From assembly GCA_014896635.1 (NCBI GenBank), contig JADBKA010000072.1, forward strand, positions 1 to 21,038: a stretch of 21,038 nt of DNA, read 5' to 3'. Position 1 is the stretch's first letter, and each line of letters opens with the position of its first letter. Source of the DNA: Ktedonobacteraceae bacterium. GTDB lineage: Bacteria > Chloroflexota > Ktedonobacteria > Ktedonobacterales > Ktedonobacteraceae. The translations under genes and the position numbers were made by a program. Below the pieces are notes generated by a model. The model saw only the letters and a list, made by a program, of their open reading frames with translations, was not told the DNA's origin and did not search any database. Shown here piece after piece: positions 6,664-13,687 of this stretch.

Positions 6664-7677
6664 ATGACAAACCATCCTTTGAAACTCGGCTACAAGGCGT
6701 CAGCCGAGCAGTTCGGGCCGCGTCAACTGCTCGATTTCACTATTGAGGCTGAAGCCTGCGGCTTCGATAGCGTCTGGATCAGCGATCACTTCCAGCCCTG
6801 GCGTCATAGCAATGGACACGCGCCGTTTGCGCTCTCCTGGCTCGGAACTGCCGGTGCGCGCACGCAGCGCGTGCTGCTAGGCACCAGTGTCCTCACTCCT
6901 ACTTTTCGTTATCAGCCGGCTGTCATCGCACAGGCTTTCGGCACACTCGGCCTGCTCTTCCCCGACCGCATCATCCTGGGCGTCGGGACGGGCGAATCGC
7001 TCAATGAGGTGGCAGTTACCGGCATCGACTGGCCGCCGGCAAAGGAGCGCCTGGCGCGCCTGCGCGAAGCTGTGACACTGATCAAACGGCTCTGGACAGA
7101 GGAACTGGTCACCTTTGACGGCGAATATTACCATACGCGCAATGCTACCATCTATGATCGGCCCGCTCATCCCGTTCCCATTTACATTGGCGCCGGCGGC
7201 CCGGTGGCGGCAAAATTCGCAGGCAGGGCCGGCGATGGTTTCATCTGCACTTCCGGCAAAGGCGAGGCGCTCTACAAAGACCAGCTCCTGCCCGCAATGG
7301 AAGAGGGAGCACGAGCCGCCGGCAAAGATCCCGCTGCTATCGAACGCATGATTGAAGTGAAAGTCTCTTTTGACACCGACCGCGAACGCGCGTTGCGCGA
7401 CACGCGCATCTGGGCCGCGCTGTCGTTGCCAGCCGAAGAGAAAGTTGCCATTCACGATCCGCGCGAGATGGAAAGAAAAGCCGAGGCAGTCGCAGACCAG
7501 GCCCACCGGCGCTGGCTCGTCTCAAACGATCCCGAAGAGCATGTCGAGCAAATCCGTCCCTACATCGAGCTTGGCTTCACTCACCTCGTCTTCCATGCGC
7601 CAGGCGACGACCAGTCACGCTTCCTCCAGCTCTATGCAAAAGAGATCCTGCCCAGAATCAGAAAACGCTGGAGCTAG
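6664..7677 (+). CDS. fgd: F420-dependent glucose-6-phosphate dehydrogenase homologue (FGD family)
   Basis: A 337-residue luciferase-like TIM barrel, closely similar over its length to Mycobacterium tuberculosis Fgd1 as I recall it. It should oxidise glucose-6-phosphate or another sugar-6-phosphate and reduce F420 to F420H2 in the cytoplasm. Shared stretches include LGYKASAEQF (8-17), SDHFQPWRH (40-48), TSVLTPTFRY (74-83) and GVGTGES (106-112). Catalytic residues line up: Asp41-His42, Trp46 and Glu111 (Fgd1 Asp39-His40, Trp44, Glu109). Lys199, Lys260 and the arginines at 282-283 fit the phosphate pocket. The residue matching Fgd1 His260 appears to be Val261. GAGAGG lies six bases before the ATG. 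It is monocistronic, with a perfect terminator behind. Some FGD relatives prefer other sugar phosphates, so the substrate is not certain. Confidence 0.9.
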   Translation: MTNHPLKLGYKASAEQFGPRQLLDFTIEAEACGFDSVWISDHFQPWRHSNGHAPFALSWLGTAGARTQRVLLGTSVLTPTFRYQPAVIAQAFGTLGLLFPDRIILGVGTGESLNEVAVTGIDWPPAKERLARLREAVTLIKRLWTEELVTFDGEYYHTRNATIYDRPAHPVPIYIGAGGPVAAKFAGRAGDGFICTSGKGEALYKDQLLPAMEEGARAAGKDPAAIERMIEVKVSFDTDRERALRDTRIWAALSLPAEEKVAIHDPREMERKAEAVADQAHRRWLVSNDPEEHVEQIRPYIELGFTHLVFHAPGDDQSRFLQLYAKEILPRIRKRWS

Positions 7678-7708
7678 CACAAAGTCCACAATTCAGAGCA
7701 TGTTTCCA

Positions 7709-7750
7709 GATGGGAGTTCAGGAATATCCCTGAACTCCCATCCCCTTTTT
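7709..7750 (+). terminator. Rho-independent terminator of the FGD-like gene
   Basis: A perfect 14-base-pair stem (7709-7722 with 7729-7742) followed by CCCTTTTT. This is one of the cleanest intrinsic terminators in the window. Confidence 0.9.
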
Positions 7751-7790
7751 GGGTACCTTCTCCCCTATTAGTACCAGCAAATATCGCAGG

Positions 7791-7819
7791 TTCGTTCCAA
7801 AATAGGATATGCTTATAGA
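7791..7819 (+). promoter_or_regulatory. Weak promoter candidate for the DUF4832-type gene
   Basis: TTCGTT (7791-7796), a 17-base spacer and TATAGA (7814-7819). A small hairpin GGCGG-ATGTA-CCGCC (7866-7880) lies in the resulting leader of about 100 bases. Confidence 0.35.
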
Positions 7820-7923
7820 GCAACACTAACATCCTTTCAAGAATCTTCTCTCTCTTTAAAATCCTGGCGGATGTACCGCCGATGCCCACAGGAGAGCAAA
7901 AGAAAAAAGGAGAAGGTCTCGTT

Positions 7924-9495
7924 ATGAACGATACCACTACCACAAGAAAACCGGTTGTAATACCGGGCGACAAAAAAACCAGGCGTGCGCCGGAGAGCGA
8001 GGACCCGCAGCAATCTCCCAGGAAGCGCAGCAGTCGTGTTGTACTCACCACCTTGCTCATCCTCTCGCTGCTTGTTGCCGGCTTCTATGTATTCAGACCG
8101 TACATAAGCCAGAGGTTGCCGCAGAATAACTCTACTATCCCCGGCTTCTCCTTTTTTCAGCATCCAGACTCATCCGAACCCTGTCCCTCACCCTCGGCAA
8201 AGACAGGCGAAAGCGTATCCTGCTCGCCCTCTAATGTTACTTTCTCCCGTCATCCCGCGCCGGCAGGTCCGGCGGGACCAATGATCGCTTTCACTCCTAC
8301 ACAGCTTGCCAGCGGAATCGAACTGGATAACCCACAGCGAGGCCCGCAATACTACGGAAGCGAAGCGCCTCCTCCCGGCTGGCCGCTCGCTGACCGCTAC
8401 AACCGCTGGTGCTGGAATGAGATCGAGCCTCAACAGGGCCAGTATAACTTCGCGCTCATTGATCAGAAACTTGCCCAGGCTGCCGCCGCCGGTTATACCT
8501 TTGGCTTCCGCATCATGCCCTCGAACCCCGGCTCAAACTGTCTGCCGGACTATCTCAGCGGAGCCGACTATAACAGTTCACAGTACATGAACGCGGCCAG
8601 AAATCTGATCAACGCGCTCGCCCGGCGCTATAACAACGATCCTCGCCTGGGCTGGCTCGATATGAGCCTGTATGGCTGCTGGGGCGAATGGAACGAATCG
8701 TGCGGGGGCGGCACGATGTCAGCCGAGAACCGCAAAGCCCTCATTGATATGCAGGTCAACGCCTTCTCGAACAAAGGTTTCTTTATGCTGACCTCTCACC
8801 GCGATTCTCTCGATTATGCGCTGAGCCTGCAACGCGCAAAACCAATCGGCGTGCGCATCGATTGTCTAGGACGTGCCAACCTCGGCGGCGGCAAGGACAC
8901 GTTGGAAAGCGATGCCCTGGCGCGTGAACGCTGGCGGGTCGCGCCGCTCTACTTTGAATACTGCGGCGGCGCCGATTTCCAGCAGGCGCTCGCCGATATC
9001 AAAACGTATCACGCCTCGATCATCGGCGATGGAGCCAATAATATCAACTCCTTCAGCAGCTACAGCGGACAGGAACAGGCGCTTCTGCTGGAAAACTACA
9101 GAATCTCAGGCTACCGCTACGTTTTAAATAGCCTGAGCATCAGCTCCAGCATCTCTGCTGGTGGCAAATTCACCGTTACTACGCGCTGGAGCAACGTCAA
9201 TGTGGCTCCAACGTATCATCCCTGGCAGGTGATGATCCAGTTGCGCGACAGTGCAGGCCGCGTGGTATGGCAAGGCCAATCCTCAACCGACTTGCGCAAA
9301 GTCCTGCCCGGTCCCGCACAGACCTTCACCGACCAGTTCTCCCTCCCCGGCAACATTGCCGGCGGCACCTATACCGTCTCGCTCCAGATCCTGGATGCTA
9401 ACCGCTATTATCGCCCGCTCAAACTCGCAATAGGAGGCGTCCAGGGCGACGGCAGCTACCGCTTCGGCACTGTTACCGTCAATCAACCAGCATAA
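7924..9495 (+). CDS. Membrane-anchored glycoside-hydrolase-like protein with DUF4832-type C-terminus
   Basis: A 523-residue extracytoplasmic protein. Residues 1-38 are charged and basic before a single membrane segment (about 39-57), which predicts a signal anchor with the rest outside. After a Ser/Pro-rich linker, residues about 120-400 form a TIM-barrel-like region typical of GH42-like proteins. It has RWCWNEIEPQQGQYNF (161-176) and a candidate acid/base Glu255 in YGCWGEWN (250-257). The last 120 residues are a beta-sandwich rich in aromatic and Ser/Thr residues, as in DUF4832 proteins. The ATG at 7924 is chosen over 7882 because AAGGAG precedes it by 11 bases (or GAAGG by 7) and the charged-then-hydrophobic pattern starts there. 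It probably acts on an external polysaccharide or glycoconjugate; no substrate can be named. Confidence 0.75.
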   Translation: MNDTTTTRKPVVIPGDKKTRRAPESEDPQQSPRKRSSRVVLTTLLILSLLVAGFYVFRPYISQRLPQNNSTIPGFSFFQHPDSSEPCPSPSAKTGESVSCSPSNVTFSRHPAPAGPAGPMIAFTPTQLASGIELDNPQRGPQYYGSEAPPPGWPLADRYNRWCWNEIEPQQGQYNFALIDQKLAQAAAAGYTFGFRIMPSNPGSNCLPDYLSGADYNSSQYMNAARNLINALARRYNNDPRLGWLDMSLYGCWGEWNESCGGGTMSAENRKALIDMQVNAFSNKGFFMLTSHRDSLDYALSLQRAKPIGVRIDCLGRANLGGGKDTLESDALARERWRVAPLYFEYCGGADFQQALADIKTYHASIIGDGANNINSFSSYSGQEQALLLENYRISGYRYVLNSLSISSSISAGGKFTVTTRWSNVNVAPTYHPWQVMIQLRDSAGRVVWQGQSSTDLRKVLPGPAQTFTDQFSLPGNIAGGTYTVSLQILDANRYYRPLKLAIGGVQGDGSYRFGTVTVNQPA

Positions 9496-9499
9496 ACAC

Positions 9500-9528
9500 G
9501 GGCCGGGAATGCCTGTTCCCCGGCCCTT
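9500..9528 (+). terminator. Terminator after the DUF4832-type gene
   Basis: GGGCCGGGAA (9500-9509) pairs with TTCCCCGGCCC (9516-9526) with one bulged C and a 6-base loop, four bases after the stop codon. A pyrimidine-rich tail follows, without a true T run. Confidence 0.7.
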
Positions 9529-9546
9529 CCCCTTCCCCATAAGATC

Positions 9547-9555
9547 TGCTATCAT
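9547..9555 (+). promoter_or_regulatory. Extended -10 for a leaderless Mth938-domain gene
   Basis: TGC-TATCAT (9547-9555) ends eight bases before the ATG at 9564, so transcription should begin within two bases of the start codon. There is no Shine-Dalgarno sequence and no good -35 hexamer. Confidence 0.5.
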
Positions 9556-9563
9556 CTTCTATC

Positions 9564-9926
9564 ATGAGACCACAGATTGACAGGACAACCTTCGGCTCAA
9601 TCACTATCGAGGGAACGACTTTCGTGCATGACGTCGTTATCCGGTTAGATGGCAAAATCAAGAAACGCAAGAAAAAACTCTCGAAAGCCATCTATGGCAC
9701 ATCACACACCCTTTCCCTCGATGAGGCCAGAGATATCTACGAAAAAGGCACTGATCGGCTCATCATCGGTACCGGCCAGTACGATAATGTCAGACTCTCG
9801 GCAGAGGCGACAGATTACTTCAACCGCAAAGGCTGCCAGGTCGAACTGCTGCCCACGCCAGCCGCAATTCATGCCTGGAACGAAGCGTCAGGCGCGGTCG
9901 CCGGCCTGTTCCACGTGACCTGCTGA
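9564..9926 (+). CDS. Mth938-domain (DUF498/NDUFAF3-like) protein
   Basis: A complete 120-residue single-domain protein. It matches the Mth938 fold family: a basic lysine-rich strand region (31-38), IIGTGQ (67-72), the alternating helix ending DYFNRKGCQVELLPT (84-98), and the terminal AGLFHVTC (113-120). The family includes human AAMDC and NDUFAF3 relatives; a biochemical activity is not established for the bacterial members as far as I know. The first ATG has no ribosome site, and a -10 box directly upstream suggests a leaderless message. It stands alone between two terminator-like hairpins. Confidence 0.8.
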   Translation: MRPQIDRTTFGSITIEGTTFVHDVVIRLDGKIKKRKKKLSKAIYGTSHTLSLDEARDIYEKGTDRLIIGTGQYDNVRLSAEATDYFNRKGCQVELLPTPAAIHAWNEASGAVAGLFHVTC

Positions 9927-9935
9927 TCAGACACC

Positions 9936-9951
9936 CCGGCTTCTTCGCCGG
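9936..9951 (+). terminator. Short hairpin after the Mth938 gene
   Basis: CCGGC-TTCTTC-GCCGG lies 10 bases past the stop. It is only five base pairs without a T run, so termination here is a weak call. A second hairpin, CTGCCT (10025-10030) with AGGCAG (10037-10042), follows in the same gap. Confidence 0.35.
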
Positions 9952-10121
9952 TCTGCCGTCAACGCTCACTCTCCTCACCGCAATAGAAAACAATTACCTG
10001 ACTGACTTGCCAGATAGCGCTGATCTGCCTCTCGCAAGGCAGAGGTAACAGTTCGGACCCCAATTGTACACAGTTCCCGGCGTGTCGCGCCCTCTGAACG
10101 CCAGTCCATACCAGATCCACG

Positions 10122-10141
10122 CGACTATTCCCGACTATTCC
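10122..10141. repeat. Two tandem 10-base repeats upstream of the sugar operon promoter
   Basis: CGACTATTCC occurs twice in direct succession (10122-10131, 10132-10141). The array ends 12 bases before the -35 box. A 10-base period places both copies on the same DNA face, as expected for a regulator binding site. Confidence 0.5.
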
Positions 10142-10153
10142 CTGGACTCTACA

Positions 10154-10182
10154 TTGACAGAAACAGGAGCCTGTGGTATTCT
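10154..10182 (+). promoter_or_regulatory. Strong promoter of the Gfo/DUF993/epimerase operon with an internal palindrome
   Basis: A perfect TTGACA (10154-10159), a 17-base spacer and TATTCT (10177-10182), with TGG before the -10 box. The spacer contains the palindrome ACAGG-AG-CCTGT (10163-10174), a natural operator position where bound repressor would block RNA polymerase or an activator could twist the spacer. Transcription should begin near 10189, about 54 bases before the first gene. The preceding gap from 9952 has no gene. Confidence 0.8.
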
Positions 10183-10242
10183 CTAAAAAGAAAACATTTT
10201 CTTTTTTAAAGTTTGCTATCACAGGGAGGAGAGGAAGAGCGT

Positions 10243-11403
10243 ATGGCAATAAGGCGAGTCGGCATTATCATGAATGGTGTGACCGGGCGCATGGGGACCA
10301 ACCAGCATCTTATCCGCTCGATCCTGGCGATTCGCAACCAGGGCGGGCTGGCACTACCGGGAGGAGATGTGCTGATGCCTGACCCGATCCTGCTAGGCCG
10401 CGATGCACGTAAACTGGAGGCACTTGCGCGGCAGCATCATATCGAGCGATGGAGTACCGACCCTGCGCAATGCCTGGCCGATAAGAACGACGAGATTTAT
10501 TTCGATGCACAGGCCACACAGCAGCGAGCTAGCAGTCTTAAAGCAGCAATAGAAGCTGGTAAGCACGTTTACTGCGAGAAACCTGTTGCTGGCGATACAT
10601 CAACCGCGCTGGCGCTGGCCCGCCTGGCCGCAACAAAAGGCGTGAAGAACGGCGTTGTGCAGGATAAGCTCTTTCTTCCTGGATTGTTGAAGCTCAAGCG
10701 TGTCATCACCAGTGGCTTCCTGGGGCGTATTCTCGCGGTACGTGGCGAGTTCGGCTACTGGGTTTTCGAGGGCGACTGGCAGCCGGGGCAGAGGCCCTCG
10801 TGGAATTACAAAAAAGAAGAGGGGGGCGGCATTATCGTTGATATGCTCTGTCACTGGCAATATATTCTCCACGATCTTTTTGGCCCGGTGCGTGCGCTTT
10901 CCTGTCTGGGCGCGACACACATTCCCGAACGTTATGACGAGAATGGCGAACGCTATATAGTAACCGCAGACGATGCTGCTTACACAACTTTTCAGATCGA
11001 AAACGACATCATTGCTCATATCAATTCCTCCTGGTGCGTGCGTGTTTACCGTGACGAACTCTTTATGCTCCAGGTTGACGGCACGCTTGGCAGCGCGGTG
11101 GCGGGCCTGCATACATGCAAGGTGCAGAGCCGCATCAACACGCCACGTGCTCTCTGGAATCCCGACGTACCCGGCACCATTGACTTCCGCAGCCAGTGGC
11201 AGGATGTGCCAGAGAATACCACCTTTGATAACGCTTTCAAAGTCCAGTGGGAACTCTTCCTCAAACATGTAGTCTGCGACACGCCATTCCCCTGGACGCT
11301 GCTAGAAGGCGCCAGGGGCATTCAGCTTGCCGAAGCCGGGTTACGTTCCTGGCAAGAGCGGCGCTGGATTGATCTCCCTGACCTGTCACTGGAAATGGAG
11401 TAA
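10243..11403 (+). CDS. Gfo/Idh/MocA-family NAD(P)-dependent dehydrogenase
   Basis: A 386-residue oxidoreductase expected to oxidise a sugar, cyclitol or derivative at a secondary alcohol. The N-terminal Rossmann fold begins GIIMNGVTGRMG (7-18). The family lysine lies in CEKPVA (111-116), and the C-terminal domain has GGGIIVDMLCHW (194-205) with Asp200 and His204 as the likely catalytic pair. The ATG at 10243 is preceded by GGAGAGGA; the upstream ATG at 10213 would add ten residues that include the ribosome site itself. A loop of about 20 residues between the first strand and helix (near 30-50) is longer than usual. First gene of a three-gene operon; the next starts four bases after its stop. 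Confidence 0.85.
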   Translation: MAIRRVGIIMNGVTGRMGTNQHLIRSILAIRNQGGLALPGGDVLMPDPILLGRDARKLEALARQHHIERWSTDPAQCLADKNDEIYFDAQATQQRASSLKAAIEAGKHVYCEKPVAGDTSTALALARLAATKGVKNGVVQDKLFLPGLLKLKRVITSGFLGRILAVRGEFGYWVFEGDWQPGQRPSWNYKKEEGGGIIVDMLCHWQYILHDLFGPVRALSCLGATHIPERYDENGERYIVTADDAAYTTFQIENDIIAHINSSWCVRVYRDELFMLQVDGTLGSAVAGLHTCKVQSRINTPRALWNPDVPGTIDFRSQWQDVPENTTFDNAFKVQWELFLKHVVCDTPFPWTLLEGARGIQLAEAGLRSWQERRWIDLPDLSLEME

Positions 11404-11407
11404 TACC

Positions 11408-12565
11408 ATGATGCCTCTGCGATTACCGCGCGCCGACGGGACGATCAGGACGTATACACCCGGCGCACCGCATGCTTTCGCTGCGCATTATCCGCCGGCG
11501 AAAAGGCGTATCGCATTCGCTGCTGCCCATGTGGTCTGCGATCCTTTTGCCGACAACATCCAGGGCGCCCACATTGACTGGCACGCTACGCTTGCTTACC
11601 GCGAGTATCTCTGGCAACTGGGTCTGGGAGTCGCAGAAGCGATGGATACGGCGCAGCGTGGCATGGGCCTGGACTGGCAAGCCAGCAAAGAGCTGATCAG
11701 ACGCTCGCTGCGAGTGGTTGCGACCCACAAAGGTGCGCGCATCGCCTGCGGAGCCGGCACAGACCAGCTCGTCCTCGCACCTTCAGTCACGCTGGATGAT
11801 GTGCGGGCCGCTTACGAAGAGCAGTGCAGTTTCATCGAGCAGGAGGGGGGGCAGATCATTCTGATGGCGAGCCGCGCCCTGGCCGCCTGCGCCCGTACAC
11901 CCGACGACTACCTGTACATCTATGATTACATCCTGTCACAGGTCAGGCGGCCTGTGATCCTGCACTGGCTCGGTGATATGTTCGATCCCGCCCTCACCGG
12001 CTACTGGGGCTACCGCGATCCTGAACGGGCGATGGAAGTCTGCTTGAGCATCATCGAGCGTCATGCCGAGAAGATTGACGGCATCAAGATCTCGCTACTG
12101 GATGCCGCACGCGAGAAGATCATGCGCGCTCGCCTGCCGGCGCAGGTACGCATGTACACGGGTGACGATTTCAACTATCCCGTCCTGATTCACGGGGATA
12201 GCACCGGTCACAGTCACGCACTGCTCGGCATTTTCGACGCCATCGCGCCCGCCGCTGCCGCAGCTTTGCACGCGCTCGATCAGGACGACGAGCAAAGCTA
12301 CGAGGCAATCCTGGCACCGACGGTGCCGCTCTCGCGCCATATCTTCCAGTCCCCGACCCGCTACTACAAAACCGGCATTGTCTTCATGGCATATCTCAAC
12401 GGCCACCAGTCCCACTTTCATATGGTTGGCGGGATGCAGAATGCACGCTCTATTGTACACCTTGCAGAATTGTTCGTGCTCGCCGACCGCGCCGGGCTGC
12501 TGCGTGATCCCGAACTGGCTGTAGCACGAATGCGCCACGTGCTGGCTATCGCTGGCATCGAATAG
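11408..12565 (+). CDS. DUF993-family TIM-barrel protein (dihydrodipicolinate-synthase-like)
   Basis: A 385-residue protein of the DUF993 family, which I know of no assigned activity for. The core aligns by eye with the DHDPS/NAL aldolase superfamily. CGAGTDQL (114-121) takes the place of the GTTGE loop. PVILHWLG (182-189) takes the place of the strand bearing the catalytic tyrosine. DGIKISLLD (224-232), with Lys227, takes the place of the Schiff-base lysine strand, and YTGDDF (250-255) follows as in DHDPS. The tyrosine position reads His186. An N-terminal extension of about 70 residues includes a family-typical MDTAQRGMGLDW stretch. GGAG ends seven bases before ATG 11408; an earlier in-frame ATG at 11327 lies deep inside the preceding gene. 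The sequence suggests an imine-forming lyase or aldolase with changed acid-base chemistry. Confidence 0.8.
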   Translation: MMPLRLPRADGTIRTYTPGAPHAFAAHYPPAKRRIAFAAAHVVCDPFADNIQGAHIDWHATLAYREYLWQLGLGVAEAMDTAQRGMGLDWQASKELIRRSLRVVATHKGARIACGAGTDQLVLAPSVTLDDVRAAYEEQCSFIEQEGGQIILMASRALAACARTPDDYLYIYDYILSQVRRPVILHWLGDMFDPALTGYWGYRDPERAMEVCLSIIERHAEKIDGIKISLLDAAREKIMRARLPAQVRMYTGDDFNYPVLIHGDSTGHSHALLGIFDAIAPAAAAALHALDQDDEQSYEAILAPTVPLSRHIFQSPTRYYKTGIVFMAYLNGHQSHFHMVGGMQNARSIVHLAELFVLADRAGLLRDPELAVARMRHVLAIAGIE

Positions 12566-12576
12566 AAAGAGAAACA

Positions 12577-13410
12577 ATGATGATCGACGTCCAGCCATTG
12601 AGCGATCTTTCGCGCCTGAGCCTCAACCAGGCCACCACTCAATACTGGAGTGTGCGCGAGGCAGTAGAAGGCTGTGTTCGCGCCGGCATTCCAGCCATTG
12701 GCCTGTGGCGCGAGATGGTGGCAAAAACAGGATTGCACGAAAGTAGACGCCTGGTGCGCGAGGCCGGCCTGCGCGTCTCCAGCTTATGCCGCGGCGGCTG
12801 GTTCCCCGCGAGCAGCGAGCGCGAACGCCAGGCGCGTATTGCCGATAACCGCCGCGCCATCGACGAGGCAGCCGAACTCGGCACTGATGTGCTGGTGCTC
12901 GTCTGCGGGCCGGCGCCCGACCGCGATATCGAGGCGGCACGGGATATGGTCGCTGACGCCATCGAACAGCTTCTCCCCTACGCCGCAGATCATCACGTCA
13001 GGCTAGGCATCGAACCGCTTCATCCCATGTTCGCGGCGGACCGCTCGGTTATCGTCACCCTGGCCGAGGCTAACTGCCTGGTCGAACGCTTCAATTCGCC
13101 CTACCTCGGCGTCGTTATCGACGTCTATCACGTCTGGTGGGACCCCGACGTGTATCGCCAGATCGCCCGCGCCGCCGGCCACATCCTGGGCTTTCACGTC
13201 AACGACTGGCTCACGCCTCTGCCGGATGTCCTGAAAGGACGGGGCATGATGGGCGACGGCGTGATCGAGCTGCGCCGCCTGCGAGGCGCGGTAGAAGCTG
13301 CTGGTTATACCGGCGATATCGAAGTCGAGATCTTCAATCAAGCTCTCTGGGAGATGCCCGGCGACGACGTGCTGGCCTCGCTCTGCCAGCGCTACCTGGC
13401 ATGCGTCTGA
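12577..13410 (+). CDS. Sugar phosphate isomerase/epimerase-type TIM barrel
   Basis: A 277-residue member of the xylose-isomerase-like/AP-endonuclease-2 superfamily. Divalent-metal ligands of the family are in place: Glu146 in LGIEPLHP, Asp182 and His185 in VVIDVYHVWW, His207 in GFHVND, and Glu251 in IEVEIF. Members include epimerases, isomerases and inosose dehydratases, so the reaction here is not fixed. The ATG at 12577 (or 12580) follows the DUF993 stop by 11 bases with a weak AAAGAG ribosome site, consistent with the last position of the operon. No obvious terminator follows before lysS. Confidence 0.83.
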   Translation: MMIDVQPLSDLSRLSLNQATTQYWSVREAVEGCVRAGIPAIGLWREMVAKTGLHESRRLVREAGLRVSSLCRGGWFPASSERERQARIADNRRAIDEAAELGTDVLVLVCGPAPDRDIEAARDMVADAIEQLLPYAADHHVRLGIEPLHPMFAADRSVIVTLAEANCLVERFNSPYLGVVIDVYHVWWDPDVYRQIARAAGHILGFHVNDWLTPLPDVLKGRGMMGDGVIELRRLRGAVEAAGYTGDIEVEIFNQALWEMPGDDVLASLCQRYLACV

Positions 13411-13466
13411 CAGAGTCTGCCTTCCGTCCCTCCCCAATCCGCCATCTATCCACAGACGAAAAATAA

Positions 13467-13475
13467 TGTTAGAAT
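13467..13475 (+). promoter_or_regulatory. Extended -10 for lysS
   Basis: TGT-TAGAAT at 13467-13475 with a poor -35 region. The predicted start near 13482 leaves a leader of about 205 bases. That leader contains a small hairpin (GTTTC 13575-13579 with GAAAC 13598-13602) but no T-box sequence. Confidence 0.5.
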
Positions 13476-13687
13476 AGACGAAACCGGGTGCCGGGAAATA
13501 ATTCATGTCCAGCGCCAATTTCAAGGATAGAATAAAGAGTTTTCTATTGTTTCTGATACACCTGGTACAGAAATGTTTCTCGCTGCGCTCCGTTCGTGAA
13601 ACAGACAGAAGGCAGCATCAAGCCAGCAAAGAATCAGCATACGATCATGCCCCGGCACGCTTTACTGGAGGAAAAGAAAATACACTT

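Noticed and set aside
6877..7506. 209-codon minus-strand open frame inside the FGD-like gene
   Set aside because: Shadow frame opposite a strongly supported gene.
10600..11268. 222-codon minus-strand open frame inside the Gfo/Idh/MocA gene
   Set aside because: Shadow of the real coding frame; no motifs.
13411..13687. Possible T-box leader before lysS
   Set aside because: The conserved T-box antiterminator sequence (AGGGTGGNACCGCG-like) is absent, and only one small hairpin is present.
13505..13687. 61-codon N-terminal extension of LysRS from ATG 13505
   Set aside because: It is unlike the family, has a weak ribosome site and overlaps the leader; the normal N-terminus begins at 13688.
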